A stretch of 64,000 nt of DNA, taken from Phytophthora sp. 'mugwort'. Lineage: Eukaryota > Oomycota > Peronosporomycetes > Peronosporales > Peronosporaceae. The stretch covers positions 5,890,001 through 5,954,000 of the forward strand of contig JAUCEF010000007.1 of the NCBI GenBank assembly GCA_033558025.1. Reading direction: 5' to 3'. Shown here piece by piece: positions 31,991 through 40,747 of this stretch. The position numbers were made by a program, and so were the translations under genes. The notes beneath the pieces were generated by a model, which had not been told where the DNA came from, did not search any database, and saw only the letters and a list, made by a program, of their open reading frames with translations. The stretch's first letter is position 1, and each line of letters starts with the position of its first letter.

Positions 31991-34366
31991 TTACAACTCG
32001 AACTCCTCCTCGTGGACGTCGAAGTTGCCTCCACCCAGAGTGAACACGGCCTCGTTCGTCGCCATCTTGAGCGCCGGCGGACCGGACACCATCACACCAA
32101 CAGCTGGCAGCAGACTCGACGAACTGTCGTTCAACTTGTGGACTTCCAATGTCTGCTGCAGCAATGAGTGCATATTGGGGCGCTCACCAACCACAACATT
32201 AAAGTGGCTAATAAGGTCTCCTACCGAGTGAACATCGTCTCCGAAAGCAGCGACGTGGTTCAAGAACGTGGTCTCAGACGCTACCTGCGTCGGCTCCGTG
32301 GTAAAGTGACTGCGGTGGAACATGGTGTACTCGTACCACACGAAGGCGTACACCACGACGATTGTCAAGCAGAACATCGCAAGCTCGAACGCACGCTCAA
32401 GCGGCCACAATTCGAAGTGGTTGGCTCCCTGGATGATACCGTTTCCCCATCGAACGGCGAAGACGACTGCGATAGCAACCACATAGAGCACCAAGTGCAT
32501 GACGAAGCGCATCATGTTGCTCGAACGCAGAGGCTCGTAGAAAGGGCGGGCTGCTCTGGTCGTGGACTTGATCGCTGCAGCGTCCATAATTTCCTTGGAG
32601 GGTGAAGTCTCCAGCTTCAGAGCATGATCAATTTCCGAGTAAGTGCCGGTCGCAAACAGGTGCGTTCGGAAGAATTGTTCGTGCGGGTCCAACTCTCGCA
32701 GCTTGGCTAGCACAGGCGCGACAGCCTGGAGCACACTCAGCTCGCGGAACGTGAAGATGAAACTGAAGCGTTGCGTCCACTTGGCCCCATTGTTGGAACA
32801 TTTGGTAGCGAGGTCATCCAGGATGGCCAGAACGGGGGTCACACCAATACCACCGCCAACCAGGCACACGGTGGGGTAGTCTTCGTACAGCTCGAGCGAA
32901 GCGCCGTAGAAACCATCCATGTACATCAGTGGCGTCATGTTGTCCTGGTTGCAATCCTTGGCGTACTGCACCAAGTTCTTCGACCAGTCGCCAAGAGGTT
33001 TAACCAGTAGTGTGACGTCCGTGGAGCTCGTCTTCGGAGAAGATGCGATGGTTAGTGCGTGCCACTCGAGCTTCGAGATCTGCGGAACGTTGAGATACAG
33101 GAAGTTGCCGACCTTGTAGTCGTAGGATGACGCCGCTGGAGACGTTCCGGGGGCAGCGCGTTTGACAACAACCTTGACCAGCTCGTCGTCGCCCTCGCCA
33201 ATGACCGAAAATTCCCTGACTGAGACGGGAGTCATGGCGTTCCAGCTGGAAGTAGCTCGGCTAATGAACCACACGCATCCCGAGGGCAAGATCCACCAGA
33301 TGATCTGAGCCCAGTGCAAGATCGCAAACAGCACTGCGATGACGAACAGCGCCCAGTGCGTGATGTAGAACCACTCGTAGGCCTTGCGACGGACAATGGG
33401 GAACGAAGTCGGGATTATGAGCACGAGAGCGAGCACGGAGATGAACCCAAAGAAGTTGAACCAGGCGTAGTAGCCGCCGCCTGAGTTGTCCAACGTGAAA
33501 TCGCAGTTAGTGCAAGGGAATTGGTTGACCTGCCACGTGCCCAGACGGACCCAGTAGACCCAGTAGCCAAGCATATGCACCACGCCCGTGATGACGGTCA
33601 TGAATCCGATCCAGCGATGGAACTTGACGCCGTTGACGTACGAGACGTTGAAGAATTCCATCCAGCCGGAGTTTCTCGTTACGGGCAGTAGCAGGAACGC
33701 CATGTTGTAGATGCACAAGTAGGCGGAACTGATGCCGATGATGTTCCAGTACTTGGACGTGGTGAGCGTACCAGCCTTGGTAGCAGCGTCAACACGACGG
33801 TCCCACTCGTACCACCAGCACAAGGCGTTGCCACCGAGCACGTAGACAACACCAAAGATCCACTCGCCCACTGAGAAGCGAGAGACGCCCAGAAGCGGGA
33901 TCTTAGGCTTACGACGCATGAGTGTCGCGAAGCGCCAGATCAACGTCGACGTCAAGCGACGAGCCGTGATGATGTGCCGCAGGTACTCGATGAGCAGCAC
34001 ACTGATTATAAATGGAACAATGCAGAAGATGAATAGAAACGTGGGACGAATCATCTCGGTGTGGCCGCTCTCAGTGATGTTACGTCCGATACCCGTATCC
34101 AAGATGTAACCCATGTGACCGTGGCTACTCATAGCGGGCATGTCCGAGTAGCCGTTCCACCACTCCATTATAGTATTCTGCAGGTTAAGCTCATACAGCG
34201 GCGCCCAGGTGGCGATGTTGCCAAAGATGAAGATGGCGATGCTCAGTACGATGAAGAAGCGGACGACGTGGACGATGGGAGATGGCGCAGCCTGCTGAAC
34301 CAGAGGCTGGTCCTTCGGGCTGCCCGCATCGATTTCTGGAGTCTTGAGTACGCTGTAGTTCGCCAT
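31991..34366 (-). CDS. Ferric reductase / NADPH oxidase-like transmembrane oxidoreductase
   Basis: About 791 residues from ATG 34366. The N-terminal half has several membrane segments. Two helices carry the paired haem histidines with 13 residues between them: FHRWIGFMTVITGVVH and THWALFVIAVLFAILH. The C-terminal half has the FAD motif HALTIASSP, the nucleotide-binding glycine loop GGGIGVTPVLAI and the terminal VMVSGPPALK. Between them, a cluster of further hydrophobic stretches (near 32540-32330) splits the NADPH-binding region, which is unusual. No EF-hand is present, which argues against a calcium-regulated NOX and for a FRE/FRO-type metalloreductase moving electrons from NADPH across the membrane. 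ATG 34435 is also in frame, but an initiator-like element at 34400-34414 lies inside that extension. Confidence 0.82.
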   Translation of the reverse strand: MANYSVLKTPEIDAGSPKDQPLVQQAAPSPIVHVVRFFIVLSIAIFIFGNIATWAPLYELNLQNTIMEWWNGYSDMPAMSSHGHMGYILDTGIGRNITESGHTEMIRPTFLFIFCIVPFIISVLLIEYLRHIITARRLTSTLIWRFATLMRRKPKIPLLGVSRFSVGEWIFGVVYVLGGNALCWWYEWDRRVDAATKAGTLTTSKYWNIIGISSAYLCIYNMAFLLLPVTRNSGWMEFFNVSYVNGVKFHRWIGFMTVITGVVHMLGYWVYWVRLGTWQVNQFPCTNCDFTLDNSGGGYYAWFNFFGFISVLALVLIIPTSFPIVRRKAYEWFYITHWALFVIAVLFAILHWAQIIWWILPSGCVWFISRATSSWNAMTPVSVREFSVIGEGDDELVKVVVKRAAPGTSPAASSYDYKVGNFLYLNVPQISKLEWHALTIASSPKTSSTDVTLLVKPLGDWSKNLVQYAKDCNQDNMTPLMYMDGFYGASLELYEDYPTVCLVGGGIGVTPVLAILDDLATKCSNNGAKWTQRFSFIFTFRELSVLQAVAPVLAKLRELDPHEQFFRTHLFATGTYSEIDHALKLETSPSKEIMDAAAIKSTTRAARPFYEPLRSSNMMRFVMHLVLYVVAIAVVFAVRWGNGIIQGANHFELWPLERAFELAMFCLTIVVVYAFVWYEYTMFHRSHFTTEPTQVASETTFLNHVAAFGDDVHSVGDLISHFNVVVGERPNMHSLLQQTLEVHKLNDSSSSLLPAVGVMVSGPPALKMATNEAVFTLGGGNFDVHEEEFEL

Positions 34367-34399
34367 ATTCGAGGAGAGGGACGATGGCCGAGACGAGGC

Positions 34400-34414
34400 A
34401 AATTTGAGAATGGC
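34400..34414 (-). promoter_or_regulatory. Initiator-like element of the ferric reductase-like gene
   Basis: GCCATTCTCAAATTT resembles the oomycete initiator GCTCATTYYNCAWTTT with small length differences. It sits about 35 bases before ATG 34366 and downstream of the alternative ATG 34435, which favours 34366. Confidence 0.4.
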
Positions 34415-34760
34415 GGGAGCGAATGAGAGCAACATATCGGTGGGGAAAGGCGAGGTTGCTGGTGGTGGTCCACAATGGATCCACCGTCAGCTCATTGTTG
34501 CCAATAGTTTGTTGGTGGTGCTATGCAGCTGTAAGCAGTGCTTCCCGACGTTGTAACCTCGTTTCCTTTTTGTTGAAATGGCAATGTTGACTGGGCAAAA
34601 TGAATGAACAGCCTCGAAAACAGTTAATTGAATAACCCCCATTTTTGAATTCGAGCGCCCATTTCTTGTACAGGCAGTGAAGATGTAAAAACCTTATTTA
34701 CGACTCCGCTGTCCCTACGTCATTCCTGTATGTGGCTACGTCGTTTACCCTCTGTAGTCT

Positions 34761-36011
34761 TCAGTCACGCAGCAGCGGCTCCAACACGGGAAAGCGCCTC
34801 AGCAGATGTGCGGGAGATTCCGACATGATATATTCCTTGGCGAGATCGACACTGAGGAGGCCGACGTGACGCTTCGTAACCGCAGGGACCCCACTCGAGC
34901 GGAAGAACGAATCGAGGTTGCCCAGGTCGCGCATAAGCAGCACCAAGTGGTTTTCAGCACCAACTTCGACTGCATGCCCGATGCCCATGATCCAGCACTG
35001 GCCGTCGTGGTATCGGATGCTTGCTGTCGAGAGGTGGCCGTGGACGAGCCGAACACGCTGATACATCCGACGTATGGCACGCAGAAGATCTGTGTACGCG
35101 GTGCAAAGCTGTGTACTGTTCAGACGTGCGTCTTTCAGGGAAGGAGCGGCATGACCGTTTGACCCGACGAATTCCGTTACTAGCACATGATGACGAAGAA
35201 GCAGCGGCTTCGGAATACGCGTGCCACGACTCGCAGATTTTAGCTTCTCCTCTGTCTCGCGGACCGTGGCCTGCTCAAGCGCTGCTCCTGCGCGGCATAA
35301 GCGCTTGTACTCACGCTCAGCCTGAATCTTGAGGTGCCGACGAATACTCTTCTTGACATACTCCAACCCATATCGCCGACCGGTTGAATCGCACTCCATT
35401 GCCTTGGTGAAGTCTCCCTTGTTAGTTTTGAATATCTTCAGCGCCAGGCCTCGCTCTTGTCCGGTCGCTTTATCCAGCACGACGCCATTATACACGTTAG
35501 CTTCCGTTCCTGTGTGCACCCGCGTCTTCACCGTAGTCACAAGCTCTTTGCGCACTAATTTATGCAGAAAAGCCTGCGTGTCTTCGTCAAACATGCTCTC
35601 ACGCGAACCGCTGCCGTTCTTGCCGATGTCGATGCGGGCTTTGGCGAGGAAAGTGCCGCGGTGGCCAGCGAGCTTTGCCTGTCGGCGCATGGACTCGCGC
35701 AGCGAATTAAATCCTTTTCCGTCCTCGAAATCGTCAGCGTAGTCGACTTCGCAGTGAAAATCGTAGTTCTCCTCTTTGCAATCGTCTTGGCCGTCTTGCT
35801 GCTCGGAAGATGCCGGTTCCTTCTCATCGAGGTCCTCGAGATCGAACGCGTCGCTGTCTTCTAGAGCTGCAAGCCGAACCCACTCCTCATCCTGCAGTCT
35901 CAATGCCAGCTCCTCATCCATAATTTCCTGAAGCATGGGGATGGACGGCTGCTGCGATAAAGCAGAAGTGGGTACTCCCCATTGCCACAGGACGGTTGTG
36001 GTTGTCGCCAT
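34761..36011 (-). CDS. RIOK3-like pseudokinase
   Basis: 416 residues from ATG 36011 (MATTTTVLWQWGVP). The N-terminal block with LQEIMDEELALRLQDEE matches the equivalent block of the intact kinase at 51574, so the two are paralogues. The ATP-binding side is kept (HTGTEANVYNG, LALKIFKTNKGDF). The catalytic loop, HGDLSEYN in the paralogue, reads HGHLSTAS, losing the catalytic Asp and the Asn. The metal-binding LIDFGQAV reads IMGIGHAVEV, losing that Asp too. The frame is open throughout and the surrounding fold is conserved, so the protein is probably still made and selected as a non-catalytic RIO protein. RIOK3 proteins act in late 40S subunit maturation and quality control; a role here is inference. 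It diverges from the AAAP transporter at 36621. Confidence 0.85.
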   Translation of the reverse strand: MATTTTVLWQWGVPTSALSQQPSIPMLQEIMDEELALRLQDEEWVRLAALEDSDAFDLEDLDEKEPASSEQQDGQDDCKEENYDFHCEVDYADDFEDGKGFNSLRESMRRQAKLAGHRGTFLAKARIDIGKNGSGSRESMFDEDTQAFLHKLVRKELVTTVKTRVHTGTEANVYNGVVLDKATGQERGLALKIFKTNKGDFTKAMECDSTGRRYGLEYVKKSIRRHLKIQAEREYKRLCRAGAALEQATVRETEEKLKSASRGTRIPKPLLLRHHVLVTEFVGSNGHAAPSLKDARLNSTQLCTAYTDLLRAIRRMYQRVRLVHGHLSTASIRYHDGQCWIMGIGHAVEVGAENHLVLLMRDLGNLDSFFRSSGVPAVTKRHVGLLSVDLAKEYIMSESPAHLLRRFPVLEPLLRD

Positions 36012-36060
36012 ATCGTTTATGATCGAAGGTTCTCCTTGTGTGATCTGCGCCGTAGCAGGC

Positions 36061-36076
36061 AAAATGGGAAATGAGC
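36061..36076 (-). promoter_or_regulatory. Oomycete initiator, exact consensus match
   Basis: On the minus strand the sequence is GCTCATTTCCCATTTT, matching all 16 positions of GCTCATTYYNCAWTTT. It lies 50 bases upstream of ATG 36011. It sets the transcription start and supports that ATG over longer in-frame extensions. Confidence 0.85.
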
Positions 36077-36537
36077 GTAAGGTGAGACGACGCTGCACAA
36101 GAGAAGGAGTTGAAGTGGGCCGAACTGAGAGTGATGGTCCCGATGTTGCCTTTCGGAACGTTCGCCGCGGCTTCGCTCCGGCGAATGATGGTGTACATGT
36201 TTACAGTAATCCACTGCAGTATCAGACAGCGTACTTACTCGTTATGAATGACCACTTTCTTTCGTTTTCAGGGCAGTGCGGTATCTTTTTTAATTTACCG
36301 TCCATCGCCAATGGCGACTAGTCTCTACTTCTCGGACTCGTGCAATGCTTGATCCGAAAGCCTCGCTACGGTGACGCGCCGCGAGTTTACTTATTTAACT
36401 CTTTTAAAGTGGCTATTTACGTAATAAATACTAAGTACACAGAAGATGACACCTACTAAGTACCGCCTACCGAAAAACATTCTATCATCTTCTGTCAATC
36501 GGCGCCGGTTCTGGTGACACGTCGCTTCAACAACGAC

Positions 36538-36551
36538 GCTCATTGGTCTCA
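36538..36551 (+). promoter_or_regulatory. Initiator-like element of the AAAP transporter gene
   Basis: GCTCATTGGTCTCA keeps the GCTCATT half of the oomycete initiator. It lies about 75 bases before ATG 36621. The two initiators of the divergent pair are about 460 bases apart. Confidence 0.5.
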
Positions 36552-36620
36552 CGTAATTCCAAGATCCGGCCCGTTCGTTCACCACATCCGCATCCTCGCC
36601 GCCGCGCGCAAACCTTCGGT

Positions 36621-38186
36621 ATGCCAGCCATCACCGTGAGCGAGGGCAGCCCGCTGCTGGTGGGGCGCCGCAGCGTCGCGCGCAGTTCGGCTTCTACGCC
36701 GCGCTCGCCCTTCGAGACCGGCTTCCCCACGCTCTTCACATCGCCGGCGCCGTCGCCGAGGCCGCATCGTCTGGCTTTCAACAAGCCACAGCCACGCCAC
36801 CGCGAGCTGCACGTATTTCTAACGCTCACCATGTCAACCGTGGGCGCCGGCATGCTCTCGGTGCCCTATACGTTCCTGCTGGTGCCCACGTGGGCCGCGT
36901 TACTTGGCGTCGTCACCGTGGGCATCGGCATGGCGCTCACAGCCAACGCGCTACTGTTCGCGCACGTGCAGCTAGCCCAGCTGGAGGAGGAACAGGCACA
37001 CATCGGCGCCGGCAGGAAGTTCGCTTCTTTCCAGGCTATCGCCGTAGCGGCAGGGGGCGACGCGCTGGGCTACGCGGTCTCCGTCATCACGGCCGTCGGC
37101 ATCTACGGAGGCTGCGTCGGCTGCGTTCGCATCGTGCGTGACATCGCCCCCTTCCTTGTGGTCATGTTCTACCGATTGGCAGCGAAGGCAGACGCTCAGC
37201 CGTTGCTCTCCGCTACGGCGCATCAGATCGGTGACTACGTCATGTGGGCCGTTTTCGTCTTCGTAGTATTCCCGCTCTGTCTCATGAAGAATTTGGCCAA
37301 ATTGCACATATCGAGCTATCTGGGGTTCTTCTTCTCGCTCTATCTGATCGTGGCCGTCATCTACCGCTCGTTTAATGCATTGGACCCGAAAGACAGCAAC
37401 AGTGGAGATGTTAACAGCACGGCAGCGGTTACTGGCACGATTACGGCGGCGGTGAACGCAGCAGCAGAGGCGGCGCAGGAGGCGGCGGCTGCAGCTGCAG
37501 CGGCGAAATTGCCGACGGTGATCACGGGATCGGTCTTGTCGAGGTTTGCTCATGCCATCTCGATCTATAACTACGCGTTCATGATGCATCTGAACCTGGT
37601 GCCGCTGTTTATCCAGCTCCGAGGCAGCTTTTCGGAGCCGCTGAAAGAGTCAAGATGGAAGATGTCGCGCTGCATCTACGGCCTCAGCGCCCTTTGCGTG
37701 GTTTTCTATGCGGTTTTCGGATACTTTGCGGAAAATCTTTACACGGTGACAGTGCGTGGCAACATTTTGCTGAATCTAGAGAATGATCCGCTCATGGACG
37801 TGCCGCTGGTTGCCGTGTTCAGCACTGTGGTGCTCTCGTTCCCGCTGCTATTCCATCCTCTGCGTGGCGTGCTGGAGGAGCTCATTTTCACGACCAACCT
37901 CGACGACATTGCGTTTGCGACTCGCTTGGGCGGCTCAACAATCCTACTGCTTTCCCAGGTTCTGCTTGCGACTATTGTCCCTGGCATCGAAGTTATCTTC
38001 GGTCTCACGGGCGCCAGTACCTGCTTCATGATTTGCTTTGTCTTTCCAGTGATCTTTTTCGCGAGATTGTATCCCTGGGACGCAGTACGAAATGGAAAGC
38101 TGTGGATCACGACTCTGTGGCTTGTTGTAGCGTTCTTCATGGTGATCGGCATCTCGGCCACGTGGTTTCTGCTATCTGAAGGTTAG
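36621..38186 (+). CDS. AAAP/SLC38-type amino-acid transporter
   Basis: 521 residues from ATG 36621 (MPAITVSEGSPLLVGRR). After a cytosolic N-terminus rich in S, P and R, about eleven hydrophobic segments follow. The first carries the family signature STVGAGMLSVPYTF (GxGxLxxP). A loop near residues 285-325 is an alanine-rich run (AAAEAAQEAAAAAAAAK) that looks like a triplet expansion. The later helices include SIYNYAFMMHLNLVPLF and GIEVIFGLTGAST, both typical of auxin/amino-acid permease family members. The likely role is proton- or sodium-coupled amino-acid transport at the plasma membrane or vacuole; substrate unknown. It is divergently paired with the RIOK3-like gene, as is its broken paralogue at 49609-51175. 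Confidence 0.87.
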   Translation: MPAITVSEGSPLLVGRRSVARSSASTPRSPFETGFPTLFTSPAPSPRPHRLAFNKPQPRHRELHVFLTLTMSTVGAGMLSVPYTFLLVPTWAALLGVVTVGIGMALTANALLFAHVQLAQLEEEQAHIGAGRKFASFQAIAVAAGGDALGYAVSVITAVGIYGGCVGCVRIVRDIAPFLVVMFYRLAAKADAQPLLSATAHQIGDYVMWAVFVFVVFPLCLMKNLAKLHISSYLGFFFSLYLIVAVIYRSFNALDPKDSNSGDVNSTAAVTGTITAAVNAAAEAAQEAAAAAAAAKLPTVITGSVLSRFAHAISIYNYAFMMHLNLVPLFIQLRGSFSEPLKESRWKMSRCIYGLSALCVVFYAVFGYFAENLYTVTVRGNILLNLENDPLMDVPLVAVFSTVVLSFPLLFHPLRGVLEELIFTTNLDDIAFATRLGGSTILLLSQVLLATIVPGIEVIFGLTGASTCFMICFVFPVIFFARLYPWDAVRNGKLWITTLWLVVAFFMVIGISATWFLLSEG

Positions 38187-38290
38187 GACAACTTTATCTG
38201 CATATGAAAAAGGCTCGCTGGGATAATGAACCCGTGCGGATGCCATACAACAGTATAAGGAAATGAATTATATGTTTCTTCACTTGGTTT

Positions 38291-39592
38291 CTACTCGGAC
38301 GTTTGAGCTTCTAAAGCATGGATCCATAACTGCTTTCCGGTGCGTGATAGTGCGCGTCTTCGGTTGAAATCACTCAGTCCTCTATCTCTAACAGCCAAAG
38401 TGCTCCCATTATTGACCATCGACACACTTGCACGCTTCATTGCCAGTCGTCGTCTGCTGCTGCTCTGAGTTGTAAGAGGTAGCTTGGATACCGTGTAGGA
38501 TCTGGATCGTACCACCGCGGAGAACGCCAGCTTCGAGCTTAGCGACTGTGGCTCGAAGGCTGAAAAATCCGCCCAGTCTTGGTCGTCAACCACAGGCTCT
38601 TGATAGCCTTCAGTAGCATTGAAACGGTGTTTTTTCGAGGATAACCTCCTCATCTTGATGGACGGCTGCTTGAGAGGTGCCGGATTGAGAAGCTGGTTGA
38701 TGCACAGACGCAAACCCTCGAGTTTCGGGCGTTCCGCTACGTCTGGGGTGAGAATCCACTTGATCAGCGCCGTGAACGTCGCGCTGAAGACCTGTCCGCC
38801 GTGCATGTTCCCGTGAGGAAACCCCACATAGCCATTAACAATGGCGAGGTGGTGTACGCCGTCCCGAGGGTGTTCAAACGGAGAAAACGGACCAAACGCC
38901 ATGGCATACAGCACACACCCCAGCGACCAAACATCTGAGCGGCCATCGACTACGTCCACTTTCTCTCCACCGACTCCAATATCCCACAGCTCAGGAGCTC
39001 GGTACGGAGCGCTGCTGTATCTTGCAGCGTCCTCCCACAGTTTCCGGCAGTCCGTCTCTCCTCTCAATTGCACTCGCAACGGAGCGACCGAGCCGAAATC
39101 CATAAGCAGCGGCTCCATCGGCTCACCGTCACTGAGCAAAATGTTGCCAGGCTTCAGGTCTCGATGAGCAAAGCCCAATGCATGAAGTGCGTCCACCGCG
39201 TCCACCAACTTGGCGAAAAAGTGGAGACACTCAACCTCGGTAAAGGGTGCGATTTTTCTGGCTGCTCCCTGCTCCAGCAGCGTCTGCAGGGAGCCTCGAG
39301 TAGCCAACGGGAACAACATAAGCGCTTCCTTCTCTGCTCGATTGATCTTTTGGCACCTCCGCACTTCCGCAGCCTCGAGTGGCAGCACGTTGACATGTTG
39401 AAGTTGTCTTTGCACTTGGATCTCCAACAGCAGCCGGGCCAAATCCTCGCCCTCCGTCACGCCGCGCGTCCACTTGAGCGCGAAGTGCCGGCCATTTCGC
39501 TTCACCTCGTATACATGGGCGAAGCCGCCCTCGACGAGCGGCCGTAGCATCTCGTACAGCTTGCCGTTCACGCGCGCAACGGCATTCCCCAT
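38291..39592 (-). CDS. STK16/NAK-family serine/threonine kinase, probably myristoylated
   Basis: 433 residues from ATG 39592, giving MGNAVARVNGKLYEML with Gly at position 2. Kinase motifs are complete: LVEGGFAHVYEV (glycine loop), FALKWTR (Lys), FAHRDLKPGNILL (catalytic loop), LLMDFGSV (metal binding) and SAPYRAPELWD (P+1 loop). The long activation segment and the SSAPYRAPEL ending resemble STK16/GAK-type NAK kinases, and STK16 itself is N-myristoylated. The C-terminal 110 residues are basic and Ser-rich without a known domain. A longer reading to 39643 would begin with TTG and bury the myristoylation site, so 39592 is preferred. The role is probably in Golgi or endosomal traffic, by family. 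Confidence 0.85.
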   Translation of the reverse strand: MGNAVARVNGKLYEMLRPLVEGGFAHVYEVKRNGRHFALKWTRGVTEGEDLARLLLEIQVQRQLQHVNVLPLEAAEVRRCQKINRAEKEALMLFPLATRGSLQTLLEQGAARKIAPFTEVECLHFFAKLVDAVDALHALGFAHRDLKPGNILLSDGEPMEPLLMDFGSVAPLRVQLRGETDCRKLWEDAARYSSAPYRAPELWDIGVGGEKVDVVDGRSDVWSLGCVLYAMAFGPFSPFEHPRDGVHHLAIVNGYVGFPHGNMHGGQVFSATFTALIKWILTPDVAERPKLEGLRLCINQLLNPAPLKQPSIKMRRLSSKKHRFNATEGYQEPVVDDQDWADFSAFEPQSLSSKLAFSAVVRSRSYTVSKLPLTTQSSSRRRLAMKRASVSMVNNGSTLAVRDRGLSDFNRRRALSRTGKQLWIHALEAQTSE

Positions 39593-39818
39593 CGTGTCGA
39601 AAAGTAATTCTGTCTCAAAATATTCGCCATTTATTGGCGTCAAGCTTTTTATGCTACTTCAACTATTTCGCCAAACCGCTGGAGATGCTCTTACAGACTC
39701 TAAAACTAAGTAAGGTCTGAACCAGCAGGAGTCTGCCGTAAGTTATTGTAGCGGTAGCATCAATTATTATATATCAATTAGATAATCCAATAATCATCCC
39801 GCCAGGCGGACTAGCACG

Positions 39819-40625
39819 ATGACAACGTGAGTGCTGCGTGTAGCTACTCTAGCTGACTAGCTGCTTGCTGGCTCTGTGTTAATGCTTCTGGCCGATTGTA
39901 TAGTTCGCAGTCGTACTCCGTGCTCAACGCCGTCGCTCGCGACAAGCTCGCGCAGGTGCTGGCTCGCGTGCTGGACAAGATGGCGGCCAATGTACGCTGC
40001 GACGTGCGTCACTTGATGCTGAGACCAGGATACGTTGCTTATGTCCGTGGTGTTGCCAATTGAGGAAGGAGATCCAGGTGTTCACTGTCAGCGAAAAGGA
40101 CCAACTCAAGGAGATGCTGACGCTGTCGGACGCGCAGATCGACGCGACGGCGGCTGTCGCCAGGGAAATCTTCCAAGACGCCGCCACGTTCAGCCAAGTG
40201 GATCGGAATCTGCTACTGTCGCGTGGTGTGGACGACGGCGTCGTGCTCACTGTGGAGAAGGCGTGGAGGAAGAGAGGACGCCCGATAGCGGCGCAGATCG
40301 CGGCGTTCCAGACGGTGGAGACACCCGCGTTGGTACTGCACAAGACCGAGTGGCGTCTGCACCTGCAAATGGGGAGCAGCGAACGTAGCGGACAGTCGCA
40401 GCCGACGACTATTTTCCAGTTGGACCTGGCTGACGTGAGCTCGCCTACGAACGAGGTAAAGGAGGAGCTGAATGAAGGTGCACTGGGTACTGACACCCGT
40501 TCATTGTTTGACAGACGGAGAGGCTGGACATCGAGCTATCGCACTCAGAGCTGCGTTCTTTATTCCTTCAGCTCAATGCCATTCAAGCAGAGCTGGACGC
40601 GCCGCCAACACCGTCTCCAGCATAG
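39819..40625 (+). CDS. COMM-domain protein, COMMD10-like
   Basis: Four exons give about 197 residues. The first coding piece is only 8 bases (ATG 39819-39826), then introns 39827-39903, 39992-40068 and 40456-40514. All are GT-AG and keep frame (MTTSQSYSVLNAVARDKL; MAAN|EIQVFTVSEKDQL; SPTNE|TERLDIELSHSE). The N-terminal helical part with FTVSEKDQLKEML matches the FTSSEEEKL region of COMMD10. The COMM domain itself is visible as TEWRLHLQMGSSE, then IFQLDLADV and LSHSELRSLFLQLNAIQAEL. COMMD proteins form the ring of the Commander complex, which recycles endosomal membrane cargo. An open frame covering only exon 3 would miss both ends. The exon model is inferred from the sequence. Confidence 0.82.
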
Positions 40626-40747
40626 GTCTAGCAGCAGCGTCGTGCCTCTGGACGAGTCTAACTCAGACGCTAATATCCACAACCTGTTCCGACACTCTGT
40701 GCTGTTACAAATCTCTCACTTCTTCTCTTAGTCAGATACACGCCTCA

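Noticed and set aside
36012..36098. Longer N-terminus for the RIOK3-like pseudokinase
   Set aside because: It begins with GTG and contains the initiator. The paralogue aligns from ATG 36011.
36543..36620. Longer N-terminus for the AAAP transporter
   Set aside because: It begins with TTG and overlaps the initiator-like GCTCATT at 36538, so it would lie before or at the transcription start.
40060..40731. Single 223-codon frame as a gene
   Set aside because: It starts at TTG and its end reads out of the COMM domain. The four-exon model fits the family better.
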